Origin: Dicyema japonicum
Lineage: Eukaryota; Dicyemida; Rhombozoa; Dicyemidae
Length of the DNA: 64,000 bases
Direction: 5' to 3'
Assembly (NCBI GenBank): GCA_011109175.1
Contig: RDEW01000001.1
Coordinates: 1,867,635 to 1,931,634, forward strand
Part shown: positions 30,820 to 43,852 of the stretch, piece after piece
How positions within the stretch are numbered: the first letter of the stretch is position 1
Layout: each line of letters opens with the position of its first letter
Program-made: the position numbers and the translations under genes
Notes under the pieces: model-generated
The model's database searches: none
Seen by the model: the letters and a program-made list of their open reading frames with translations, nothing else
What the model was told of the DNA's origin: nothing

Positions 30820-31058
30820 TTCCCTTTCTTCTTTCCACATTTTTAGTCTTTAGTCTCAACTGAAATTACCTGAGAGAAATATTTCTCCACAAAGGAATGA
30901 AAACGTAGGGGTACACGTTGGTGTTCACCTCCGTCTGGTGTCACATGGATGGTTTCTTGTCTCACAGCACAAAGTAAAAAGAACCTCATATCTTCCCCAT
31001 CGGACCTCCTAAGGGGATTCCGATAGCGACGAACTGCCAATTCTTTAAGCTCCAAGAA
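30820..31058 (-). CDS. unrecognised short coding segment, possibly the last exons of a host gene
   Basis: Minus strand 31055-30843 reads ELKELAVRRYRNPLRRSDGE, MRFFLLCAVRQETIHVTPDG and RVPLRFHSFVEKYFSQ. A 22-nt GT...AG segment (GTAATTTCAGTTGAGACTAA AG, about 30850-30871) would, if spliced, extend the end to TKNVERRKGTRE and a stop near 30810. Codon use looks coding and micro-intron size fits the host genes. No start codon or family is assigned. Confidence 0.35.
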
Positions 31059-31172
31059 ATTCTAAGGATCTTTGGGGGAGCCCTTACTTTGAATGGAGTC
31101 TACATAAATATTTAAAAATTTAAATTATAGTTTGCTAAAAGTGCGGTTATCGTTAAAGTTTTTGTAGATTTT

Positions 31173-31928
31173 TTAAGGAAAATGTTTCTTCCAAATATCT
31201 AACTCCGATTTCCACTGATCTTCCAATTCTTTGACCTTAGACTTTGTCATGCATTTAAATTTAGCAGTAGTCTTAGTATCTTCAATGGCTGATATTAATT
31301 CTTGACCTGATGGATTCAAATAATCATCGAACGTAGGATAGGTACTTCCACGCCCCACGTCTTGATTTTTGTGAAAGTTAGTATTCATCGATAAATAAGA
31401 ATTGTCATTTTGATGAGGATCACTCCTATTATAGAAAGATGTGCTATCAAATCCAAAGTTATTCCATGAGTTGTAAGTCTGGGATTCAAAATAATTTCCA
31501 CTTCCGCTGGAATGATCTCCCCTGTGATATGAAGATGTGTTATTAAATCCAAAATTATACTCAGGACTGTAGGAAGATGATCCCAAGTAATTTACAGTTT
31601 GGCTGGGTAGAATGGGTTCTCCACCATTGAAAAATGCGTCGCCGAATCCAAAATTATTATCGAGGCTGTAAGTCGGGGATCCAAAATTTCCAGTTCCACC
31701 AGATAGATGAGAATCTCCCCCATAAAGAAAAAATGTGTTATCAAATCCGAAATTATTAGCAGAATAGGACGATGATTCCTGGTAGTTTTGATTATTATTC
31801 GCTTGGGACTGTTGAGTATCCTCAATTAGACTGAGGCCAAAGTCATAATTGTCTAAAACTATTTCACAGGTAAAACTTGTTTGGTTAGGAGAATCATTCC
31901 AAAAGTCATCATTGTCTGTGAAAGACAT
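31173..31928 (-). CDS. orphan protein with four NNFGF repeats
   Basis: I do not recognise the product. Single open frame of 251 codons, minus strand, ATG at 31928. An acidic N-terminus (MSFTDNDDFWNDSPNQ) is followed by four repeats of about 37 residues. Each centres on NFGF (ANNFGFDNTFF, DNNFGFGDAFF, EYNFGFNNTSS, WNNFGFDSTSF) with Gly/Ser/Tyr/Asn-rich linkers such as GGDSHLSGGTGNF. The tail is basic and helical (TTAKFKCMTKSKVKELEDQW then a short run to the stop). No signal peptide or membrane span. The low-complexity FG-like repeats recall FG-nucleoporins or phase-separating proteins, but this is analogy only. No frame damage in a window full of pseudogenes argues for selection. TATATATAA lies 26 bp upstream. 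Confidence 0.65.
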   Translation of the reverse strand: MSFTDNDDFWNDSPNQTSFTCEIVLDNYDFGLSLIEDTQQSQANNNQNYQESSSYSANNFGFDNTFFLYGGDSHLSGGTGNFGSPTYSLDNNFGFGDAFFNGGEPILPSQTVNYLGSSSYSPEYNFGFNNTSSYHRGDHSSGSGNYFESQTYNSWNNFGFDSTSFYNRSDPHQNDNSYLSMNTNFHKNQDVGRGSTYPTFDDYLNPSGQELISAIEDTKTTAKFKCMTKSKVKELEDQWKSELDIWKKHFP

Positions 31929-31953
31929 CTTTGTAATTACAGCAAACTACTAT

Positions 31954-31962
31954 TTATATATA
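31954..31962 (-). promoter_or_regulatory. TATA-like box upstream of the NFGF-repeat gene
   Basis: TATATATAA on the minus strand, 26 bp before the ATG at 31928. The short distance would mean a very short 5' leader or an upstream leader exon. AT-rich background makes this tentative. Confidence 0.3.
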
Positions 31963-32084
31963 ACACCGCATGATAAGCAAATTAGATAAAATGACGTATT
32001 TTGCTAGCTCCAATATATTGAAATTGAGAAATGAACAGGTATCTCGAGGTCAATATTCTCCCACACCGCTACCTATTTTATTTT

Positions 32085-32245
32085 TAAGAGGCATCATCTG
32101 TTCAGCATACCTTAGGACGCCCAGTGCATAAAATTCATAAAAAAATAACCCTTTCTTCCCTAATCAAGTGGAGGGGTTCCCATGTGGAAATTGGATATGA
32201 CCTCTTTTTGTATATCCGGGGTTATTGTAAAAATAGAGGAAATAA
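32085..32245 (+). repeat. SINE-like repeat, fourth copy with tail
   Basis: GGCATCATCTGTTC, CGCCCAGTGCATAA, AAGTGGAGGGGTTCCCATGT, GGAAATTGGATATGACC and TTTGTATATCCGGGGTTATT match the block order and tail at 545-890. Confidence 0.6.
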
Positions 32246-32860
32246 TTACTTCTTCAGTCAGTACATCCCGCAATGTCCACTTTTAGTCCTTTTGTTAAAC
32301 TGTATTTTATGTAACACGTGATTTCCTCTGAGATTGTGAGGTGGGCCCAACGCAGTTTCTTTAGTTGTGACATAATCGAGTAAGGCACGATAGACAAGAT
32401 TAATGAGTTTCAACATGAGATTCGCTATAATTATGGATATTTGCGAATGCTGGACTTTCCACGTTAATTTCTAACAACTTAAGAATAACAGCACTTTTTA
32501 ATCTCAAAATGTTTGAACTCATTATCAAAATACTATTGAATCAGGAAAGTAGGCGTTTCCATATCTAAAAATTGAAAATTGAGATTAGAATACAGGGAGT
32601 TACCGTGATTTATCAATTGGAATTACCACCAGAATATTTCCGTAATAATATTAAAATGGATAAGGTTGAAAGAGATGGTGGACTAAGATACAATATTTTA
32701 GTTCACGCGGTAATCTATTTTCTGCAAGAAGATACAGAAACTCCATGGTGGTGTTAAATCACCAAAATCTTTTTCGAGATTTTATTTGAAAAGGAGGCAT
32801 CTGGGGTTAGTTGTGTGTTAATTGGTGGTCCCCAGTTATAATATTGCGGCTGCCTATACT
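32246..32860. other. AT-rich stretch with one unrecognised frame
   Basis: The frame at 32572-32757 reads IRIQGVTVIYQLELPPEYF and RYNILVHAVIYFLQEDTE, ending PWWC; no start ATG and no family recognised. Could be an exon or transposon remnant. Confidence 0.25.
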
Positions 32861-32869
32861 GGTTGAAGT

Positions 32870-32960
32870 TTAGATGCATATACGATGTTTCCTGACTAGA
32901 CGAGTGACACCGTCATCAACGGTACCTCACTGCAGAGCCTGGTTTTCTACAAAAACTTAT
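32870..32960 (+). repeat. SINE body fragment
   Basis: GAGTGACACCGTCATCAACG, CTCACTGCAGAGCCTGG matches the body of the 12003-12215 SINE (GAGTGACGCCGTCATCAGTG ... CTCACTGCGGAACTGG) in the opposite window orientation. The tRNA head is not clear. Confidence 0.55.
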
Positions 32961-33134
32961 GCCAAATCAAAAAAGTTAAGAGCACTCTTGATGCCATGGT
33001 CTTCTGATCAATGACAAATTATCTTCGTGGTGCCATGTGCTGCTCGAATACATTTCAAAGTTATATTAGTCTTATTCAGAATTTAAAAAACTTGGGCAAT
33101 TAATTACCAAACGTTTAAATCAATACGTAACTAC

Positions 33135-33148
33135 GAATCACTCAGGAA
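33135..33148. repeat. left target-site duplication of the LINE/18S composite insertion
   Basis: GAATCACTCAGGAA, identical to 35962-35975. Confidence 0.85.
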
Positions 33149-35212
33149 CAACAACAACAACAACGATTTATTGACAAAAGAGTTAAGGAGATTTCTGGAG
33201 GGTATTACATCTGAGTCTATTATAAGGCTTGGACTCCACACCTGACCCTTCATCCTCCTTTTTTTTATTATTAATCTTTTTTCGGAACGTTTCTCCCAGC
33301 TTTTTAATCTTTATTCTCCAGCTTTATGTATGTGTCCTGGACCTTTGATCTCCTCCTGAAACCATTGATTCGATCCTCCACAATCTTGCTAATCTGTTCC
33401 AGGAGCTTGTTTTCGTCCTCGTTTAGACTGTCTTTCAGTTTCATTTTTAAGGAGAGCTTAATTGCAGCTCTTCTAGTCTTCTCTAGGAGGGATAAAATCT
33501 TCTCCCTCTTCAGAGAGAAGAACCACCCCTCGCACCCATAAAGTAGGCTAGCGAGAATAACTTTCTTGAAGATGAACAGGTAGATGTCGCGGCTAACGTG
33601 TAACTTCCGTGTACATAGGAGCGACTGAAAGGCTCTTTTTCCCATCCCCTTTATGTCGTCCATGTAATCTCCTGCGTGTCCATAGTCGACCCCCAGGTAG
33701 CGCAGACTGTGTGAATTGTTTACTTTCAGTGTGTATTCTTGTTTCAGGTGCTTTTTCAAACTGCTTATTCGGAGTGCGCAAGATTTTTCAGCAAAGAGCT
33801 TTAGCCCTCTTAAGTTGCACCAATGCTCAATCTGGTCGACATCTCGGATTCTTCCTTCGGATATAGAAGATTTTAGAGATGTGTCCACCACGATTACGTC
33901 ATCCGCATAAATAAGAAGACTAGTATTAATATTCCTCGGACGTGGAAAACTCGCCATAAATATATTAAACAAAATAGGGCTCAATACTGAACCTTGAGGT
34001 ACTCCTCTTTTGAATGATATTGCATCAGATATATATCCACACACCTTCACAAAAGATTGTCTTTCCTGAAGATAATTTCTTAGCCAAACAAATAGGTATC
34101 TTAACACATGCTGATACAAGCTGCTTTAACAACGCTTCATGGCATACACTGTCGAATGCTTTCGAGATATCAAGACATAATAAGTTTATTTGTCTCTTGG
34201 AATCCTTTGCTTTCATGATTTCAGAATTTAGTAGAAAGAAACAGTCTGCGCAGCCTCTTCCGGGACGAAAACCCCACTGCTTCGGAATCAGAAAGTCATT
34301 TTCTTCTATATGTCTGCTTAGCCTTTTGAAAATGATACGTTCAATCACTTTCGCGAAAGAACATATTAAGCTAATTGGTCTGTAGCTTGCCGGATCTCTC
34401 TTTGGCTTCCCTTGTTTTGAAATCATCCTCACAACAGCTTTCTTCCATATTAAAGGCAAGTGGCCAAGTTGCAAACACCCATCATAAAGACATCGCAGAT
34501 AGTCAAACAAAATATCCGGACCCTCTTTGATAAGTTTCATTAATATGTGGTCATATCCTGGAGCATTGACCTTGCATTCCCTGATAGCTGTCATCACTTC
34601 AAAGATGCTGACTGCCATCATCAGCAATAGGTAGTGCTATCAGCAATACGTCGTCGGAGTGTTCAAATATATCGGCAGACACCTTCTTTTTGTCATCAGG
34701 GATCAAACTCCACGGATCCACACCCTGAATTTTTTGGAGCTGATCCTTGAATATCGAAGGTGTTTCCTCCGTTATGCATACTCCCCCGTCTGGTTTATCC
34801 AGTATAATTTTTTCTGCACCCGACTTCGGACACATTATCTTCTGATAACATTTCCAAAAAGAGGGATTCTTCATATCAATTTTTGCAGCCTCAGCCCTCC
34901 ATATACGGTCAGTCTCCTCCTTCCATATATTGCTGATTGCTTCCTTCATCATCCTGATTCTGGCTGATATGAATTCCCCGTCTATTTTGTCAGCACAACG
35001 TCTTTGCTTTGCCCTTAGGCGATTCCTCTCCCGAATAAGCCTCATAATAATTGGCGACACAAAATAATGATTTTTTTGAGAAAACCCTTCGTGAATACAG
35101 ATGAAGATATGACTGCAGTAGATTTGTTAATTCTCTACTTGCAGCATTGATACCTTCTATGGTTGAAAACTCTCTCGGTAGAACACATAAATTATTGGAT
35201 ATGAAGACCCTA
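33149..35212 (-). pseudogene. Family G LINE, RT-bearing, 5'-truncated
   Basis: Minus strand, N to C: linker STIEGINAASRELTNLLQ (35170-35120), IIMRLIRERNRLRAKQRR, WKCYQKIMCPKSGAEK, KVNAPGYDHILMKLIKEG (34580), KRDPASYRPISLICSFAKVI (34400), FRPGRGCADCFFLL and LCLDISKAFDSVCHE (34175). Then RGVPQGSVLSPILFNIFMAS (34000), LLIYADDVIVVDTS (33920), RYLGVDYGHAGDYMDDIK and a basic end at 33304. About 100 bp of 3' UTR leads to TTGTTGTTGTTGTT. Only a few frame changes (about 35060, 34620, 34070). RT motifs are all intact; nuclease missing. Distinct from families A-D by sequence and tail. Confidence 0.85.
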
Positions 35213-35699
35213 TAGTGGGCCCGGAGAGGGAGCATGAGAAATGGCTGCCAGATCTATGGATTGCAGCAGGTGCGAAAATTATCCACTTTTGGCATAAAGA
35301 GATAGTGATGATAAATAACGGATCTGGGCATTTGTTCAGAGATCGTAATGCTTTAATGAAGGCAATTGGAGGGCAAGTCTGGTGCCAGCAGCTGCGGCAA
35401 TTCCAGTTCCAATAGTGTATACTAAAGTTGCTGCAGTTGAAAAGCTCGTAGTTGGATCTCGGTTTGCTTGTGTGTAATACATGCAAGTAGGCCATTGCTG
35501 TAGTTAGTCTATGGCTTTACCTTGAACAAAATAGAGTGCTTAAAGCAAGCATTCTGCTTGAATATCTCAGCATGGAATAATAGAAAAAGACTTTTCTATT
35601 GGTTAACAGTAGCAAAGTAATGATTAACAGAGACAGACGGGGGCATTCGTATTGCACCGCTAGAGGTGAAATTCGTAGACCGGTGCAGGACGAACTACA

Positions 35700-35748
<49 letters not shown>

Positions 35749-35889
35749 AGTATCGAAGTCGATTAGATCTCGTCGTAGTTCCAACTATCAACGATGCCAA
35801 CTAGTACCCCGCTAATAAGTATTTGTACATTAGCGGGTTGCTTCCGGGAAACCAAAGTCTTTGGGCTCCGGGGGAAGTATGGTTGCAAA

Positions 35890-35938
<49 letters not shown>

Positions 35939-35960
35939 GCAGCTCAATTTGACTCAACAC
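35213..35960 (+). rRNA. 18S rRNA fragment (non-functional, about 750 nt)
   Basis: Contiguous small-subunit rRNA from CCGGAGAGGGAGCATGAGAA through GGAGGGCAAGTCTGGTGCCA, AGCTCGTAGTTGGATCTCGG, TAGAGGTGAAATTCGTAGAC, GGGCTCCGGGGGAAGTATGG and GGAATTGACGGAAGGGCACC to TTTGACTCAACAC, where it stops. This is roughly the middle third of an animal-type 18S (about nt 370-1155 of a typical 1.8-kb gene). Both ends are abrupt. Some universally conserved sites are altered, for instance GCAGCTGCGGCAATTCCAGT where the 530 loop normally has CCGCGGTAATTCCAGC, so it may also be an old copy. No 5.8S/28S nearby. Confidence 0.9.
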
Positions 35961-35961
35961 A

Positions 35962-35975
35962 GAATCACTCAGGAA
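35962..35975. repeat. right target-site duplication of the LINE/18S composite insertion
   Basis: GAATCACTCAGGAA, identical to 33135-33148. Confidence 0.85.
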
Positions 35976-36640
35976 AACTACTATTTCGTTTATATTGAGA
36001 TGGAGACTTCCGGGGTGTTGGAGACACCTTTCTCTTCAATATCGAACGAAAGATCAGTTTTGACCACGTGTCGTAGTTTGGCGACCAATAAGTGAATGCC
36101 AGTTTAAATTATGTGAGGATAAATAAGAATATCAGTGCAAACGTTAAAATTTTATAAATTAACCTCACATAGCTTAGACATAAAAATTGGGTCAAATAAA
36201 AGGAATTCGCTAATAAATGATTTAAAGTTCATGAAATCCGATTCCATAAAAATTGAAATTTGTATTAATTAATACATAAGTGTCAGAGATCACTTAGTTG
36301 AGGACATTCATCACTTCATAGATTTTTCAGGAAATAAAATAAATTATTTCTTGAAAAATTAGAGTTCTGAGAAGGGGAAACTCTCAGATATTCAAATTAA
36401 TGGAAGATTTAAAGGCTAAGGTGAATCTTAAGAAGCTTATCGGACCAAGGACACACCAGATGTAAGCCAATAAAGAATAATATCTTACTAACCTTTGGTC
36501 TCCTTTGACTTCTTGGATGATGACACACTTAACATAGTCAGGATATTTTAGTGCAATCGCGATAGTTCAATAATCAAATTTGACAACCGAGATGTCTACA
36601 CCAAAGTGTTAATTACATGGTGTTACCTTTGCTCACCTAC
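35976..36640. other. AT-rich stretch, nothing recognised
   Basis: Contains GAGATCACTTAGTTGAGGAC near 36287, the LINE/SINE 3' module, without a tail. CACCAGATGTAAGCCAATAA near 36452 recurs as GACCAGGTGTAAGCCAATAA near 36886. Confidence 0.45.
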
Positions 36641-36649
36641 GATACACCC

Positions 36650-37040
36650 TCCTGCCATTTTAGTGATGAAAGGGTTTGAAAATCCTGAATAAAGTTAGAA
36701 CTACGGTATGAAAGAATTTATGACTAAACCCGAAAATCTTCAGTATCAAACTAAGGATACTATTGTATAACTCGGTTGTCGAACCTATACTTATATACAA
36801 CGCTGGGACTTGGGCTACCTCATCAAAGGAAGGGTAAAAACTGAACTCTCTAAAAAATCACTTGAAAAAAGAGGGTAGACCTGTCGACCAGGTGTAAGCC
36901 AATAAGCCTGGAGATAATAGAGCATCCTTGAAGACTATTAGGCACAATCTGAGAATGGAGTTTACATCCTCATCGAGGAAGGCCGACAAGAATGACTCTG
37001 CGGTCGTCATACAAAAGGACTTGAAAACCCTTAAAAAGAA
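36650..37040 (+). pseudogene. LINE thumb fragment (RTE-like)
   Basis: ILLYNSVVEPILIYNAGTWA near 36765-36815 matches the thumb block seen in family C (IYKAFVIPVLTYNSGTWG). FTSSSRKADKNDSAVVIQKD follows. Stops throughout. Confidence 0.5.
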
Positions 37041-39003
37041 TTGAAAACCGCGGACGACGTGAACTCATTGAGAGCCCAAGCTAATAAGAAACATTCAATT
37101 TTTGAAAAATGTCGCGTGGCTCACCTACGTGAAAAAAAGCCGCAAAATCCCTATCCCTTCTTCATTGAGACGTGGATGGTGTTGTGCATTACTACTTATT
37201 TCCGGCAATGTCCAAGACCGCCATTGATTATTGGTCAAATCAACATAAACGGAATTCGAACAAAGATTATTGAACTTACGATTTTTTCAGTCCAACTCAG
37301 TGGATATCGCTTAATTCAAGAATCAATGCTTACTCATAAAGATTCAACTCCAACGTTTCCTGGATATTACGTGCTCCGGAAAGACCGAAAATTTGTAAGA
37401 CCTGAACCATTGTCCATAATCAGATTAATGTTGTGGACCTTTCAAATTACATATCAAGCTTTATGGACAATGAAGATCCGTTAGAACAACTCACAGTGAA
37501 AATAAACACTCACTCCGAATGACTATAGCAAATGTGTATATCCCTCCAATTTCTTCATGCTATAAAGGCTATTGTCCTAACCTTGAACAGTTCACAAGAT
37601 TGGAAAGTTATAATTTGTGGAGATATGAACGCCAAGAGCCCAATTTGGTACACAAATCAACTATTGGACCAAAGAGATCTATTATATTAGACAACATTGA
37701 CGACTTGGTAATCCTTAACAACAGGAATAAACACACAAGAACTCCTTCAAGAAATGGTGACTCTCCAACCTCACCAGATCTGACTCGCCGCCCCATCAAT
37801 TGCTTCGACTATTACATGGGAGTTATCTACGATTTGCACACAGATCACAATACTATTGAAAATCCTGGGAAAACACAAGATTAAAGTAACTCGCAATACT
37901 TTCATCAACTCTGTGCGAATTGGTTTGAGTACATGATTTTTATTGAAGACTCCCTATCCTCTTTCCGAATAGAGAACTTTTCCTCGATATGGATTTATCA
38001 ATAAAATTTTGCAAGCCCGAAAAAAGTTTATTCCAATGGGGCGATTCAAGACTTTTTCAGATAAATTCGACACAGAAACGAGGGTCCTTATTGTAAGAAG
38101 AAATAGACTAAAGAAAACTATAGATAAAACAACATCCCTGAATACTGAAATTACAGATCTGAATGAGGAAATTACCAAAAGGATCAGAAATAGAAACAAA
38201 AAAATGGGAGGCTGCTTTGATGTCTGTAAACAGACACACAAAGACATCATCCTTATGGAGAACACTACGGAAACTCAAAAATTCCCATACAACATACACT
38301 AGGAATTAATCCTGACACAATTAGGAAATTTTATGTCAGTTTAAGCCACAAACCATATTTGAAACTGGATCATCAACCGAAACACAAGAAAAAATATCCA
38401 TACATCGAATATTTCAAACCACTGGAGGTATTTCATGCAATTAAATACATGAAAAATACAAAATCCAAAGGGGCGGATGACATTTCAATAACTTAATTGA
38501 AACACATAGCAATCGATGCCCTTACTGAGATTTTCAATTACTCAGTGAATAGAAACGAGATTCTTTCATTATGGAACAAATCACTTATACATCCAATACC
38601 TAAAAAGAACAAAGCCTAGACGACCCCCGGAGTTATCGTCCAATATCGATTCTTTGTGGCCTTTCAAGGACATTGGAAAAATTAATCCTCCACAAGATTA
38701 CTCATTTGCTTAATCTTGCAAGTTTCCAACATGGCTTCAGATCGGGATACTTAACTTCAACACATCTAACAAAACTCAGTTCATTTCGGATGGACTCAGC
38801 TACTCAAAACCACATAAAAGAACGGTACTTGTCGCTCTGGATATCGAGAATGCGTTTGATTCGGTACCGAGGAAAACTGACAACAAAAATTTTTGACACC
38901 GATATCCATCCGAAAATCCAGAAACAAAGGAGGACGCACTGACACCGGGATCACTTAATTTGACGATAACTTTTTCCTTTTTCCTGTGTTCCCGGGTTAT
39001 AAT
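37041..39003 (+). mobile_element. Family A LINE: endonuclease, linker, RT start and 3' tail (internally deleted)
   Basis: Plus strand: LIIGQININGIRTKIIEL (37215), YYVLRKDRKFVRP, ANVYIPPISSCYKGY (37530), CGDMNAKSP-like block near 37615, LVILNNRNKHTRTPSRNGDS and PTSPDLTRRPINCFDY, HTDHNTI (37840). Then linker RKKFIPMGRFKTFSD (38015), RPISILCGLSRTLEKLIL-like block (38640), NLASFQHGFRSGYLTSTHLT and an ALDIENAFDSV-like palm A (38840). It then jumps to GGGATCACTTAATTTGACGA and tail GTTCCCGGGTTATAATATG. The catalytic half of RT is deleted. Confidence 0.8.
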
Positions 39004-40180
39004 ATGTCGCGAGCGCGGAGCGCACATAATAATAATAAGAAAATGTGTATAAGAAGTTGTGACATTCCAAATTGTTTTTTGTTGCACACGTGGGGTTATA
39101 AGTATTATGCTTGTTGTGAAGTGGTTTAATAATAATTTTGAAGATTTCTGTTTGATAAATCCTTGATGAAAAAAGAATACGATTATATTGACAGTATTAT
39201 GATCAGGTGAAAGAGTAGATTTATTTCCAATAATTATTCCAACAAAATTTTAGTGAGCAGTGAATAAATCGAATCAGCAAAAAGTTGAATTTAAATGCTA
39301 ACTTTATTGCCGGTTTAGCAGAATAACCGAGAATGGTTTGAAATTGACTGAATAAAAACGACAAAGTGGCGGAGTCAATATCGAGGCAACTGACGAAGAA
39401 ATGCTCCGCTAAGACAGGTCGTTCCCAGGAATCCTCCACTTTCATTTCGAGACTGGTTTGTCCAAGGAAAGAAGAGATCTGGAAGTTATTTTTCATCAAA
39501 GATGGATTAATTCTTACGCCTTTTGGAGCAACGATTCTGAAACTCTGATCTCATAATCTCTGTGTCTCAATATTTTGTCGTATGCAACAGGTGTACATGA
39601 AGTCGTACAATACATCTTATAGATGGAAAGTGTCTCAATAAATTTGTCTTAAAAATAGCAGCCGTTAGCATTTAGCTGAAGGATAGTAGAGGGGAGCTAC
39701 GACCGGGGTTTGGCTCCACGTCGTTAACGGAAAGAACAAGGAGACAACGGAAAGAACAAGGAGAAAGTATTAAGCGAAATAGTCGCATAATTATTTGTCG
39801 TCAAATTTGCGCTGAACGCAACCACATCAGTGAACCACATAATGCCACATTAACCTTTATCTTTCCGAAATATGGTTTAAAGGGATGGTGGAGTGTTCTA
39901 ATCTGAAGGTAGGGCTAAAAATCCTGGTTATATAAATTTCATAAACTTAGAAATCGATAGCAGAAAATTACAATTATCGATAAACAGACCAATTAACAAT
40001 TATTAATAACCATGGACTCATACTAACTAATCCTACAGCATACTGCATTTCTCATATTAGACCATGCCATGTCACCAGGTCTACCGCTAATAAACTGTTT
40101 AATGAATAACTAACTCAATTAACAAACAAGGAAATTAGAAAATACTTAACTGATTTGGCAAAAAAACCGGGAATATAAAA
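39004..40180. other. spacer; 20-bp tandem duplication
   Basis: AACGGAAAGAACAAGGAGA is repeated directly at about 39726 and 39747. The frame at 39366-39548 (KKCSAKTGRSQESSTFISRL) weakly resembles a LINE C-terminus. Nothing else recognised. Confidence 0.4.
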
Positions 40181-40184
40181 TAAC

Positions 40185-42337
<2,153 letters not shown>

Positions 42338-42339
42338 CG

Positions 42340-43850
42340 CATGAACGTATCTAAGAAAACGATTAAATCAAATTTTTATTTAACTGGGTTCGATATTTTT
42401 AATATTTATAATTAACTTTTTTATTTATAATAAATTTTACTAATTTGTATACTTTCTCAGGACAAATGAAACAAATTGAGAATGATTTACATTTGAATCC
42501 GGGCCACCTAGTAAGCTACTTTTTCTTTCTCCAGTGATTTTCGGTTTAGAAGCAAAGTGACAATGTACAGTATAAATATCATCAATCGATGGAATTGGCT
42601 CATTAATCTTAAGTAAATTATAAAAATTGATTAAGCTTGATGTGATTATAATTTATTGAACTGCGAACCCCGTTAATTACTACGATAGTATTCTCTCATA
42701 CAACTCAGTGAAGCAAGGACATGGCGACTTATCTCATGGGCGGCTGGTCGTGAGGAATGTCTGAGAATATATCGATTCAAATAGTTACAATTAGTGTTTA
42801 TAATATCGAATTACTGTTTACAAGTTATTAGTTATGACTTTATTGAACAACTAGCATTATCTCCATATTTCAGATGTGATCTCTCGTTCTCTCAAGTGGG
42901 TTAAATAAATAGCAAACTAGAAAAGCATTGGATTGAATTCAGTATTCGATTCCAGTCAGACATAAAAGCTGAATCACTGGTGGATGTGGGCATATCCAGG
43001 ATGATTGAGCAGTAAGAGTATAAAGTATGCATTTAATGTAGTACTCACTAGAATTGTCCTAGTTATTAGAAATCACTTTTTTCTTAGAAGAGTTAACCGA
43101 TCCTTATCCCTTCAACTCATCAGACAGATTATACCTGTATAATCACAGTCCCATTAAATATTCACATGACAATTTTAAAAGTTGGTTATAATGATGAATT
43201 CCTAGTCAATGGGTATCATTAGGGGATTATTTTATTAAGAGAACATTAGAGAATTAATAAGTAATACTTTCCCTGCCTCATTCCAGATTTACTAAAGTTC
43301 CTCTAATTTGGAACAGACAGGATTGGAACTCAATTGAATTAAATTGATTAATCCAATGCATCCACATTGTAAATTTCAGATTTTTGATGTCTCCTGAGTC
43401 CACAAAGGGAGATGAGAGGTTATATCTACCTTTCAAAGATGACAACATTAAGTGTACTAGAGATATGCCATAGTGTAGCTGCTACACTGTAGCAGAACTC
43501 CCCCACCAGCTAGAATTTCAGTCCAATTATCTATCATACTAACTGGGTTACATGTTATAATTCAATAGCCTATCCTATCGATGTGCTAAAATTAAGGCAT
43601 ACAAAGACACGTGGGCTATTGAAACCTTAAACAGTAACATTTGTCAATGCACATTAATAAGATAAATTTTGATCGTTTATGGATGTCTAGGAAATTTGCT
43701 TCCTAAGATATAGACAAGGAACCAAGTTGATTGCTAGGGTCAGACTCCTGGAATGAATCGTGAAATTTTCAAAATTATTGAACGTAGATGGACACGCAGA
43801 CAGAAATCAGTCATCTATTCAGGCGATCTTAGTTTTCTACTTTTGTTAGT
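42340..43850. other. AT-rich spacer with one LINE/SINE tail
   Basis: 42870-42912 carries TGTGATCTCTCGTTCTCTCA then AGTGGGTTAAATAAATAGC, the 3' tail module. GTGTAGCTGCTACAC near 43475 is a small hairpin. No gene recognised over the rest. Confidence 0.45.
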
Positions 43851-43852
43851 TA

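Larger units (their letters stand above)
33149..35961 (-). mobile_element. composite insertion: family G LINE plus inverted 18S rRNA fragment
   Basis: The block is framed by 14-bp duplications (33135-33148 and 35962-35975). From the left it holds the (CAA)n complement of a (TTG)n LINE tail, the LINE on the minus strand up to about 35212, then 18S rRNA sequence on the plus strand to 35960. The second duplication follows directly. So one integration carried both parts. The inverted 5' segment has the geometry of twin priming, with 18S rRNA as the second template. Confidence 0.8.

Noticed and set aside
34014-34385. 123-codon plus-strand frame
   Set aside because: Antisense to well-conserved RT motifs on the minus strand; composition reflects the opposite strand.
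33304-35960. LINE as an rDNA-specific (R1/R2-like) insertion in a ribosomal gene
   Set aside because: The 18S piece lies only on one side, stops exactly at the target duplication, and no rRNA sequence continues left of 33135. The composite-insertion reading explains all borders.
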